DNA of 6,534 bases from Actinomycetota bacterium. GTDB lineage: Bacteria > Actinomycetota > Acidimicrobiia > Acidimicrobiales > Ilumatobacteraceae. The notes under the pieces were generated by a model, which searched no databases, was not told the DNA's origin, and was given only the letters and a program-made list of their open reading frames with translations. Of the stretch, positions 1-5,896 are shown piece after piece (positions within the stretch are counted from its first letter, which is position 1; each line of letters begins with the position of its first letter). The stretch lies in NCBI GenBank assembly GCA_018882725.1, contig VERK01000128.1, forward strand, positions 1 to 6,534. The letters are read 5' to 3'. Both the position numbers and the translations under genes were made by a program.

Positions 1-67
1 AGTGGCGCAGTGGTAGCGTTCCTGCTTTGGGTGCAGGAGGTCGGGGGTTCAAATCCCCCCTCCCCGA
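1..67 (+). tRNA. tRNA-Pro (anticodon TGG), 5' end cut by window edge
   Basis: The cloverleaf reads directly from the sequence. A four-pair D stem lies at 5-8/16-19. The anticodon stem CCTGC/GCAGG (21-25/33-37) encloses the loop TTTGGGT, with anticodon TGG at 28-30. The five-base variable region is 38-42, and a GGGGG/CCCCC T stem encloses TTCAAAT (48-54). The 3' acceptor strand is 60-66 and the discriminator A is 67. Only the last two bases of the 5' acceptor strand (1-2) are in the window, so five bases are missing to the left. CCA is not encoded (68-70 is CTC), so the CCA-adding enzyme would have to supply it. The anticodon assigns proline (CCA codon and, by wobble, other CCN codons). A peroxidase gene starts 37 bases after the tRNA end. 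Confidence 0.96.
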
Positions 68-104
68 CTCTCGACGACGAGCCGTGCTGTGGCAGGGTTC
101 GTCC

Positions 105-590
105 ATGAGCATTCTCGATCTTCCGATTCATCGTCTCGACGGTTCACCCTCGACTCTCGGGTCGTTCGGCGCCAAGGCGTACCTCGTGGTGAACGTCGCG
201 AGTAAGTGCGGCCTGACCCCGCAATACACCGGACTCGAAGACCTCCAGAAGCGTTACGGCGCCAAGGGTCTGAGTGTGGTCGGAGTTCCGTGCAATCAGT
301 TCGCGGGCCAGGAGCCCGGGTCACCCGACGAGATCGCCACGTTCTGCTCGGTCACCTACGGCGTCACGTTCCCGCTCACGGAGAAGATCGACGTGAACGG
401 CGACGGTCGCCATCCCATCTACAACGAACTCACCCAGGTGGCCGACGCCGAGGGAACCTCTGGTGACATCCGCTGGAACTTCGAGAAGTTCCTCGTGGCC
501 GGCGACGGTCGCATCGTCGCTCGCTTCAGCCCGATGGTCGCACCCGACGATCCGGCGATCGTCGGCGCCATCGAACAATTGCTGGGCTGA
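105..590 (+). CDS. Glutathione peroxidase family thiol peroxidase (Cys type)
   Basis: A 161-aa cytosolic protein of the GPx family, which reduces hydrogen peroxide and organic or lipid hydroperoxides. The length is typical for bacterial members, and no signal peptide is visible. The peroxidatic Cys35 sits in NVASKCGLTPQY. The rest of the catalytic tetrad is Gln69 (FAGQEPG), Trp124 and Asn125 (WNFEKFL). Cys81 in ATFCSVTYGVTFP lies where thioredoxin-dependent GPx proteins carry the resolving cysteine. The likely reductant is therefore thioredoxin rather than glutathione, by family knowledge. The start at 105 is chosen because the family N-terminus begins there and AGGG at 94-97 gives a 7-base SD spacing. 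A longer in-frame ATG at 27 lies inside the tRNA-Pro. The gene follows the tRNA with no visible promoter in between and converges on the ABC operon. The exact substrate cannot be told. Confidence 0.95.
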   Translation: MSILDLPIHRLDGSPSTLGSFGAKAYLVVNVASKCGLTPQYTGLEDLQKRYGAKGLSVVGVPCNQFAGQEPGSPDEIATFCSVTYGVTFPLTEKIDVNGDGRHPIYNELTQVADAEGTSGDIRWNFEKFLVAGDGRIVARFSPMVAPDDPAIVGAIEQLLG

Positions 591-625
591 CTCGGCCGCG
601 AGATTCCCGGGCTCGATCAGCCCAG
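582..625. terminator. Inverted repeat spanning two convergent stop codons; possible bidirectional terminator
   Basis: CTGGGCTGA at 582-590 is a perfect 9-bp inverted match to TCAGCCCAG at 617-625. Each arm contains the last codons and TGA stop of one convergent gene, so both proteins end Leu-Gly. The 26-base loop holds a smaller hairpin, CTCG-GCCG-CGAG (591-602), and a CCCGGG palindrome (606-611). There is no T tract on either side, so it is not a classical intrinsic terminator. A hairpin without a U tract acting in both directions is plausible in actinobacteria but is an inference. Confidence 0.45.
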
Positions 626-2458
626 GTCGGTCGCCGCACCGGTGAACTGCGACTGATACAGACGGTGGTACGCGCCTCTGGCTCGTAGCAACTCGTCGTG
701 TGTTCCCTGTTCGACGATCGCCCCGTTCTCCATCACCAAGATGACGGTCGCGTCTCGAATGGTCGAGAGGCGGTGGGCGATCACGAAACTCGTTCGGTCG
801 CGACGCAATGCCGACATCGCCTTCTGAATGAGCACTTCCGTGCGTGTGTCCACCGAACTAGTCGCCTCGTCGAGGATCAAGATGGCAGGGTCGGCCAGGA
901 ACGCGCGGGCAATGGTGAGGAGCTGCTTTTCGCCCGCACTCACCGCGGCACCTTCACCGTCGAGCACCGTGTCGTAGCCGTCGGGCAACGAGTGAACGAA
1001 ACGGTCGACGTACGTGGCCTTGGCCGCCGCAAGAATCTGCTCCTCGGTTGCCTGCGGATTACCGAAGGCGATGTTCTCGCGGATCGTGCCGTTGAACAAC
1101 CAGGTGTCCTGAAGCACCATGCCGATCTGTGACCGCAACGCCGAACGCGGAATCGCCGAGATGTCGCGACCGTCGAGAACGATGCGTCCGTCGTCGAGTT
1201 CGTAGAAGCGCATCAAGAGATTGACGAGGGTGGTCTTGCCGGCCCCCGTGGGCCCGACGATCGCCACGGTCTCACCCGGTCGAGCCTCGAACGACAAGTT
1301 GCTGATGAGAGGACGATCGGGTGAATACGAAAACGACACGTTCTCGAAGCGGACGTCACCGCGCGTCGGTTCCGGCGGCGCCTCCCCCTGATCGGAAGAC
1401 TGCTCGGTTGCGTCGAGTAGTTCGAAGACACGCTCGGCCGACGCCACACCCGACTGCAGAACGTTGAACATCGATGCCGTCGTTGTGAGCGGCACCGTGA
1501 ACTGGCGCGAGTACTGCGCGAACGCTTGGATGTCACCCAGAGTCAGGGCACCAGACGTGACACGCATTCCACCGATCACGGCGATGGCCACGTAGTTGAG
1601 GTTGCCGAGAAACATCATCACGGGCTGGATGGATCCCGACATGAACTGGGCGCCGTCGGCCGCCTCGAACAGATCCTGATTGGTCGTCGCGAAACGAGCT
1701 TCCACGTCGGCTTGCTGCCCGAAGGCCTTGACGATCGCGTGACCCGTGAACGTCTCTTCGATGATTCCGTTCACCTGGCCAGTCTTCGACCACTGGGCCA
1801 TGAACTTGGCCCGTGACCGCTTGGCAATGCTCTTGGTCGCGAAGAGCGAGATGGGGATCACGGCCAGCGCAATGAGGGCGAGCAGGATCGAGACGTCGAA
1901 CATCATCACCAGAACACCGATGATCGTGAGCACCGACGTGAGCAACTGGCTGAGCGACTGCTGGAGGCTCTGCGAGATGTTGTCGATGTCGTTGGTGACC
2001 CGACTCAGCAGGTCGCCGCGCGAGTTCTGATCGACGTATGACAGTGGCAACGCATGAATCTTCGCTTCGACGTCGCGTCGGAGCCTGAACATGGTGCGCT
2101 GAACCACGCCAGCAAGGAGGAAGGCCTGGAGGTAACCGAGTAGATACGAGCCGACGTACACGGCCAGGGCCAGACCCAGGGTCCGGTGCAGGCGGCCGAA
2201 GTCGATTCCGTCCGAGAACAGGCCTTCGAACACGATGTCGGTGGCCCGCCCGAGAATGCGCGGCCCGAGCACGACGAGCGTCACGCTGAAGACAGCCAGG
2301 ACCATGATGACGATGACCACGGTTCCGTCACGACCGAGTCGACGCGCGAGGCGGCGCGACGTTCCCCCGAAGTCCTTCGACTTCTCGGTGGGGATTCCGA
2401 CCGAGTGGAACCGGCCGGTCCGCATCTCGGTGACCGAGGCGCCGCGGGGCTGATTCAT
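617..2458 (-). CDS. ABC exporter half-transporter, catalytic subunit of a heterodimer (TM288-like)
   Basis: A 613-aa membrane protein with six TM helices fused to an ABC ATPase domain. A basic, Ser/Thr-containing N-terminal tail of about 44 residues precedes helices near 46-68, 93-115, 171-187, 189-207, 276-298 and 306-330. The nucleotide-binding domain starts near residue 368. Walker A is GPTGAGKTT (402-410, Lys408), the Q-loop Gln is 450, Walker B is ILILDE with catalytic Glu531, the D-loop is 534-537 and the switch His is 562. The signature is VSAGE (506-510), a departure from LSGGQ. Catalytic residues with a non-canonical signature are what the active subunit of heterodimeric exporters shows. 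The ATG at 2458 forms ATGA with the upstream stop and has GAGGAAGG six bases before it. An in-frame start at 2512 would overlap the upstream gene by 58 bases and is less likely. The substrate is unknown; lipids or drugs are usual for the family. Confidence 0.95.
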   Translation of the reverse strand: MNQPRGASVTEMRTGRFHSVGIPTEKSKDFGGTSRRLARRLGRDGTVVIVIMVLAVFSVTLVVLGPRILGRATDIVFEGLFSDGIDFGRLHRTLGLALAVYVGSYLLGYLQAFLLAGVVQRTMFRLRRDVEAKIHALPLSYVDQNSRGDLLSRVTNDIDNISQSLQQSLSQLLTSVLTIIGVLVMMFDVSILLALIALAVIPISLFATKSIAKRSRAKFMAQWSKTGQVNGIIEETFTGHAIVKAFGQQADVEARFATTNQDLFEAADGAQFMSGSIQPVMMFLGNLNYVAIAVIGGMRVTSGALTLGDIQAFAQYSRQFTVPLTTTASMFNVLQSGVASAERVFELLDATEQSSDQGEAPPEPTRGDVRFENVSFSYSPDRPLISNLSFEARPGETVAIVGPTGAGKTTLVNLLMRFYELDDGRIVLDGRDISAIPRSALRSQIGMVLQDTWLFNGTIRENIAFGNPQATEEQILAAAKATYVDRFVHSLPDGYDTVLDGEGAAVSAGEKQLLTIARAFLADPAILILDEATSSVDTRTEVLIQKAMSALRRDRTSFVIAHRLSTIRDATVILVMENGAIVEQGTHDELLRARGAYHRLYQSQFTGAATDLG

Positions 2459-4188
2459 GCCGCGCCTTCCTCGCTGTACTGCGACTGAACGATCTCTTGA
2501 TAGGTCGGACACGACACGAGTAGTTCGTCGTGTGTTCCGAGTCCCATCACGTCACCGTCTTCGAGGACCAAGATGTGGTCGGCCTGGCGAATCGTCGACA
2601 CGCGCTGGGCGACCACGATCATCACCGCGTCACGAGTGATCGGCGCGAGGGCTGACCGCAACCGCGCGTCGGTGGCGAGGTCGAGGGCCGAAAAGGCGTC
2701 GTCGAACACGTAGAACTCGGGGCGACGAATCACCGCGCGGGCGATGGAGAGTCGCTGTCGTTGACCACCCGAGACATTGGCTCCACCTTGCGTGATCGGC
2801 GCCTCGAGTCCGCCCGGCATCTGCGCCACGAAGTCGGCCGCTTGTGCGACGTCGAGCGCCTCCCACATCTCAGCCTCGGTGGCGTCGGTCTTTCCGTATC
2901 GGAGGTTCGATGCGACGGTGCCCGAGAAGAGGAATGGCTTCTGAGGAACGAGCCCGACTCGCGACCAGATCACTTCGGGAGCGAGGTCGCGAACGTCGAC
3001 ACCGTCCACCAACACCGAGCCGGCGGTCGCGTCGACGAGGCGAGGGATCAAGTTGACGAGAGTCGTCTTTCCCGAACCCGTGCTGCCGATGATGGCGAGG
3101 GTCTCCCCCGGGCCAACACGGAACGAAACGTCGCGCAACACCGGTTCGGCCGCTCCGGGATAGCTGAAACCGACGTGACGGAACTCGAGGGTGGCCCGCT
3201 CGTCAACAGTCGTGCGAGCGTCGGGCGAGATCACCACCGACGTCTGGGTGTCGAGAACTTCCACGATGCGCTCGGCGCTCGCTGACGCTCGCGGCCACAT
3301 GGCCGCCATGAAGGTCGACATCAGCACGGCCATCAAGATCTGGATGAGATAGGTGAGGAATGCGAGCAGCGACCCGATCTGCGTCGAGCCGTCTTCCACT
3401 CGCGAGGCGCCGACCCAAACCACCGCCACACACGACGCGTTGACCACCAGCGTGACCGTCGGGAACATCAGGCCTTGAAGTCGCCCACCCCGCAAGGCAG
3501 TGGAGGTGAGCGATGAATTGGCCGATCGAAACCGTTCGATCTCCTCCGGCTCTCGCACGAATGCTCGAACGACGCGAATACCCGTCAGTTGCTCGCGGAG
3601 GATCTCGTTGATCCGGTCGACCTTCTCCTGCATGACTCGGAAGTTGGGCACCATGCGGCCGATGATGTTGGCGAGAAGGAACACGACCACGGGAATCGCC
3701 ACCACGATGATCCACGACAGACCGGCGTCTTCGTGAATGGCCAGGGCGACTCCGGCCACCGCGGTGAAAGGCGCGGCGAGCAGCATCGTGCATGTCATCA
3801 GGACCAGCATCTGAACCTGTTGTACGTCGTTCGTGATGCGGGTGATCAGCGACGGCGACCCGAAAGAATTGAGTTCGCGAGCTGAGAACGAGTTGACCTG
3901 ATGGAAGAGCGAGGCCCGCAGGTTGCGGCCGAAGCCCATGGCGATGCGCGCTCCCCAGCGGACGGCCAGAACCGAGAACAGCACCTGGATCAGCGACACT
4001 CCGAGCATCACCAGACCCAGACGGCCGATGTATCCGGTGTCACCACGCGCGACGCCCTTGTCGATGATGTCGGCGTTGAGAGTCGGAAGCAGGAGCCCAG
4101 CCACGGCTTGGATGGCCTGGAAGACGACGACCACGGAGAGAACCCTTCGGAAGGGCTTCAACGACTCGGACAGCAACCGCTTCAACAC
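2455..4188 (-). CDS. ABC exporter half-transporter, degenerate-site subunit of a heterodimer (TM287-like)
   Basis: A 577-aa protein and first gene of the exporter operon. TM helices are visible near 17-38, 55-77, 128-152, 157-177, 243-264 and 271-293, and the ATPase domain starts near 333. Walker A is GSTGSGKTT (368-376, Lys374), the Q-loop Gln is 416, the signature is canonical VSGGQ (472-476) and the D-loop is 500-503. Walker B is FYVFDD, with Asp497 where catalytic Glu normally lies. The switch position has Gln528 (VAQR) instead of His. These two substitutions mark the degenerate subunit of heterodimeric exporters such as TM287/288. Its VSGGQ would complete the working ATP site built on the partner's Walker motifs. 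The start is GTG at 4188. No ATG is available, and an in-frame TAG lies about 30 bases upstream. TTG at 4185 is a possible alternative. The stop overlaps the next gene's ATG. The transported substrate cannot be inferred. Confidence 0.94.
   Translation of the reverse strand: MLKRLLSESLKPFRRVLSVVVVFQAIQAVAGLLLPTLNADIIDKGVARGDTGYIGRLGLVMLGVSLIQVLFSVLAVRWGARIAMGFGRNLRASLFHQVNSFSARELNSFGSPSLITRITNDVQQVQMLVLMTCTMLLAAPFTAVAGVALAIHEDAGLSWIIVVAIPVVVFLLANIIGRMVPNFRVMQEKVDRINEILREQLTGIRVVRAFVREPEEIERFRSANSSLTSTALRGGRLQGLMFPTVTLVVNASCVAVVWVGASRVEDGSTQIGSLLAFLTYLIQILMAVLMSTFMAAMWPRASASAERIVEVLDTQTSVVISPDARTTVDERATLEFRHVGFSYPGAAEPVLRDVSFRVGPGETLAIIGSTGSGKTTLVNLIPRLVDATAGSVLVDGVDVRDLAPEVIWSRVGLVPQKPFLFSGTVASNLRYGKTDATEAEMWEALDVAQAADFVAQMPGGLEAPITQGGANVSGGQRQRLSIARAVIRRPEFYVFDDAFSALDLATDARLRSALAPITRDAVMIVVAQRVSTIRQADHILVLEDGDVMGLGTHDELLVSCPTYQEIVQSQYSEEGAA
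2465..2472 (-). promoter_or_regulatory. Strong Shine-Dalgarno for the second exporter gene
   Basis: On the - strand GAGGAAGG lies six bases before the ATG at 2458. It is embedded in the codons for the final Glu-Glu-Gly of the upstream subunit. With the ATGA stop/start overlap it supports translational coupling of the two subunits, and it decides the start codon against the in-frame ATG at 2512. Confidence 0.85.
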
Positions 4189-4197
4189 GCCTGAGCG

Positions 4198-4203
4198 ACG
4201 ATA
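4198..4203 (-). promoter_or_regulatory. Candidate -10 box for the ABC exporter operon
   Basis: On the - strand TATCGT fits the actinobacterial TAnnnT pattern, nine bases before the GTG start at 4188. Transcription starting about seven bases after the box would leave almost no leader. No good SD lies before the GTG: the nearest AGG is one base away. The -35 region would fall near 4221-4226 and shows no convincing TTGACA match. Confidence 0.35.
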
Positions 4204-4213
4204 GCCCCCGATC

Positions 4214-4219
4214 TAAGGT
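4214..4219 (+). promoter_or_regulatory. Candidate -10 box, leaderless start of the first 2OG oxygenase
   Basis: TAAGGT (TAnnnT pattern) ends six bases before the ATG at 4226, so transcription would begin at or next to the A of the ATG. No SD-like sequence is present at normal spacing. A 17-base spacer places CTGAGC (4191-4196) at the -35 position, matching three of six bases of TTGACA. The same ATCTA-GG core recurs before the DedA gene. Confidence 0.5.
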
Positions 4220-4225
4220 CGAACC

Positions 4226-5173
4226 ATGAGCGGGATTCCCGTGATCGACCTGTCGCGTTCAGGCTCGGCTGATTCCATCGCCCGAGCCAGCGAAGAAATC
4301 GGATTCTTCTGCGTGACGGGTCACGGTGTGTCCGAATCGATCCTTCGCACGTCGTGGCGAGCGGCTCGTGACTTCTTCGATCTTCCTCTGTCGGCACGGA
4401 TGAGAGTTGCCATGCCGTACGCGGGGTATCCGTACGGCTACTCGCCGTTGTCGGGGGAAACGCTGGCCCGCTCGCTCGGAGACGCCGCGCCGCCCGACCG
4501 CAAGCAGTCCTTCGCGATCGGTCCGGTCACTAAGCCCTCACACACGATCACCGATCCCGACGAGGACTTCGCATGGTCACCCAATCTGTGGCCCGATGAA
4601 CTTCCAGCGCTTCAGGAATCGTGGACTGCGCGCTACAACGCGTTGAGTCGACTCGCCGCTCACCTGCTGTCGCTCATGGCCGAATCGCTTCGCTTGCCCA
4701 GCAACTACTTCGACGCGATGATCGACCGACACACGAGTGCGATGCGCGCGCTCGACTATCCCGGGGCCAACGATTCGTCCGTCGCGATCGCCGACGGACA
4801 ATGGGGCGCGAGCGCCCACACCGACTACGGCACACTCACCATCCTCGAGACCGACCCCCATCAACCCGGACTTCAAGTGCGCCGCTCGGGCGACGAGTGG
4901 GTGGACGTCGATCCACCGAGCGGCTCGCTCGTGGTGAATCTGGGTGACGCGATGGAGCGCTGGACCAACGATCGCTGGCGATCGACGTTGCATCGGGTGA
5001 CGATCCCGGCTGGTCGACGACAGTCGATCGCGTTCTTCCACAACGCCAATTGGGACGCAGTGATCGATTGTTTGCCCACGTGTCTCGCCGCAGGCGAAGT
5101 GGCTCGGTACTCGCCCATCGCAGCCGGACCGCACCTCATGGGCAAGTTCACGTCCACCGTCAACCGATACTGA
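4226..5173 (+). CDS. 2-oxoglutarate/Fe(II)-dependent oxygenase, isopenicillin N synthase-like family
   Basis: A 315-aa soluble enzyme with the two domains of the IPNS/plant-type dioxygenase family. The N-terminal DIOX_N-like part starts IPVIDLS and includes GFFCVTGHGV (26-35). The C-terminal jelly-roll core carries the iron triad His198-x-Asp200 (in SAHTDYGTLT) and His256 (STLHRV). Arg265-x-Ser267 is the usual RxS that binds the 2-oxoglutarate carboxylate. Tyr178 in ALDYPG is at a position that often helps bind the co-substrate. All key residues are intact, so it is probably an active hydroxylase or oxidase. The substrate cannot be told from sequence. It diverges from the ABC operon across 37 bases, and a second member of the family lies about 0.7 kb downstream. 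The ATG start is supported by the family N-terminus and the -10 box at 4214-4219. Confidence 0.92.
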   Translation: MSGIPVIDLSRSGSADSIARASEEIGFFCVTGHGVSESILRTSWRAARDFFDLPLSARMRVAMPYAGYPYGYSPLSGETLARSLGDAAPPDRKQSFAIGPVTKPSHTITDPDEDFAWSPNLWPDELPALQESWTARYNALSRLAAHLLSLMAESLRLPSNYFDAMIDRHTSAMRALDYPGANDSSVAIADGQWGASAHTDYGTLTILETDPHQPGLQVRRSGDEWVDVDPPSGSLVVNLGDAMERWTNDRWRSTLHRVTIPAGRRQSIAFFHNANWDAVIDCLPTCLAAGEVARYSPIAAGPHLMGKFTSTVNRY

Positions 5174-5186
5174 GTCCTCGAACATC

Positions 5187-5192
5187 TAGGCT
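5187..5192 (+). promoter_or_regulatory. Candidate -10 box, leaderless start of the DedA gene
   Basis: TAGGCT (TAnnnT pattern) lies seven bases before the ATG at 5200, within the 26-base gap after the oxygenase stop. No SD sequence is visible. The spacing fits leaderless transcription, giving DedA its own promoter rather than only read-through. A weak three-of-six -35 match (CCGATA, 5164-5169) would overlap the end of the oxygenase gene. Confidence 0.5.
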
Positions 5193-5199
5193 CGCCCTG

Positions 5200-5811
5200 A
5201 TGATCGATTGGGCCGCGGACTTCATCGACGCAATCGGACTCCTTGGCGTGGCGGCCTTAGTCGCGCTGGAGAACATCTTCCCGCCCATCCCTTCCGAGCT
5301 CGTCCTCCTTCTCACCGGCTTCAACGTGAGCGAGACGCGATTCGGTTTCGTGGGGGCGATCGTTTTCGCCACGATCGGATCGGTCGTGGGTGCCTACTTC
5401 CTCTACGGGATCGGTCGTCTTCTCAACGAGGATCGCCTCGAAGCATTCCTCGCTGGTATCGGTCGGTTCGTTGGCCTGAAGAAGTCGGATGTTCACAAGG
5501 GTTTCCAGTGGTTCGAGCGCCACGGAACTCTCGTCGTGCTCTTCGGTCGGCTGGTACCCGTGGTGCGATCGGTCGTGTCGATACCGGCCGGAGCCGACAA
5601 GATGCCGCTCGTGCGCTTCACCGCGCTCACCGCGTTCGGTTCATTCGTGTGGAACACGATCTGGATCTCGATCGGCTGGGGCCTGGGCGACCAATGGAAG
5701 AAGGCGGGGCGCTGGGGGGATTACATCCAGTACGGCGCCATCGCGCTGATGGCGATCGGCCTGGTGGTCCTGATCGCCCGTGCTCGTCGGAGGTCCGGCT
5801 CGCTAACATGA
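5200..5811 (+). CDS. DedA family (SNARE-associated/VTT domain) membrane protein
   Basis: A 203-aa inner-membrane protein, the normal length for DedA. It shows both family signatures. ENIFPPIPSE (24-33) forms the first re-entrant loop with its acidic residue and prolines. The second is FGRLVPVVRSVVSIPAG (115-131), with the conserved arginines, proline and Ala-Gly. Hydrophobic segments lie near 8-25, 32-42, 48-71, 111-130, 141-161 and 176-195, and the C-terminus is basic (ARARRR). By family knowledge, DedA proteins act in membrane homeostasis, and some flip undecaprenyl phosphate or phospholipids. Which lipid this one handles cannot be told. The ATG at 5200 fits the start of the first hydrophobic segment and the -10 box at 5187-5192. 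An in-frame ATG at 5050 would lie deep inside the oxygenase gene. Confidence 0.94.
   Translation: MIDWAADFIDAIGLLGVAALVALENIFPPIPSELVLLLTGFNVSETRFGFVGAIVFATIGSVVGAYFLYGIGRLLNEDRLEAFLAGIGRFVGLKKSDVHKGFQWFERHGTLVVLFGRLVPVVRSVVSIPAGADKMPLVRFTALTAFGSFVWNTIWISIGWGLGDQWKKAGRWGDYIQYGAIALMAIGLVVLIARARRRSGSLT
5804..5809 (+). promoter_or_regulatory. Candidate -10 box for tRNA-Gly (and possibly the downstream oxygenase)
   Basis: TAACAT fits TAnnnT and ends 11 bases before the first base of the tRNA, giving a predicted 5' leader of roughly five bases. It overlaps the first base of the DedA stop codon. I see no convincing -35 hexamer upstream. Confidence 0.33.
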
Positions 5812-5820
5812 GCCTCCCTT

Positions 5821-5895
<75 letters not shown>

Positions 5896-5896
5896 C

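Noticed and set aside
27..104. An in-frame N-terminal extension of the GPx from an ATG at 27
   Set aside because: It would start inside the tRNA-Pro anticodon region and adds residues without family similarity. The ATG at 105 matches the family start and has an SD-like AGGG.
2459..2512. A longer start (2512) for the catalytic ABC subunit
   Set aside because: It would overlap the upstream subunit by 58 bases, whereas 2458 gives the ATGA overlap with a strong SD six bases away.
2761..3285. A 174-codon + strand open frame antisense to the ABC ATPase domain
   Set aside because: It lies wholly opposite conserved ABC coding sequence, is rich in charged residues without motifs, and has no SD or -10 box that I could see. 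It is explained by codon bias.
617..4188. The two exporter genes as a recent tandem duplication or repeat
   Set aside because: They share short nucleotide stretches near their 3' ends (e.g. around 690-705 and 2527-2540) and a YQ..SQ C-terminal pattern. The proteins are otherwise highly diverged, which fits ancient paralogy typical of heterodimeric exporters.
4577..5185. A 202-codon - strand open frame antisense to the first 2OG oxygenase
   Set aside because: The complementary frame has all catalytic residues of a known family. The antisense product shows no family features.
5050..5199. A longer start for DedA inside the oxygenase gene
   Set aside because: The extra 50 residues are an Arg/Ser-rich out-of-frame reading of the oxygenase 3' end. 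The ATG at 5200 has a -10 box and starts at the first hydrophobic segment.
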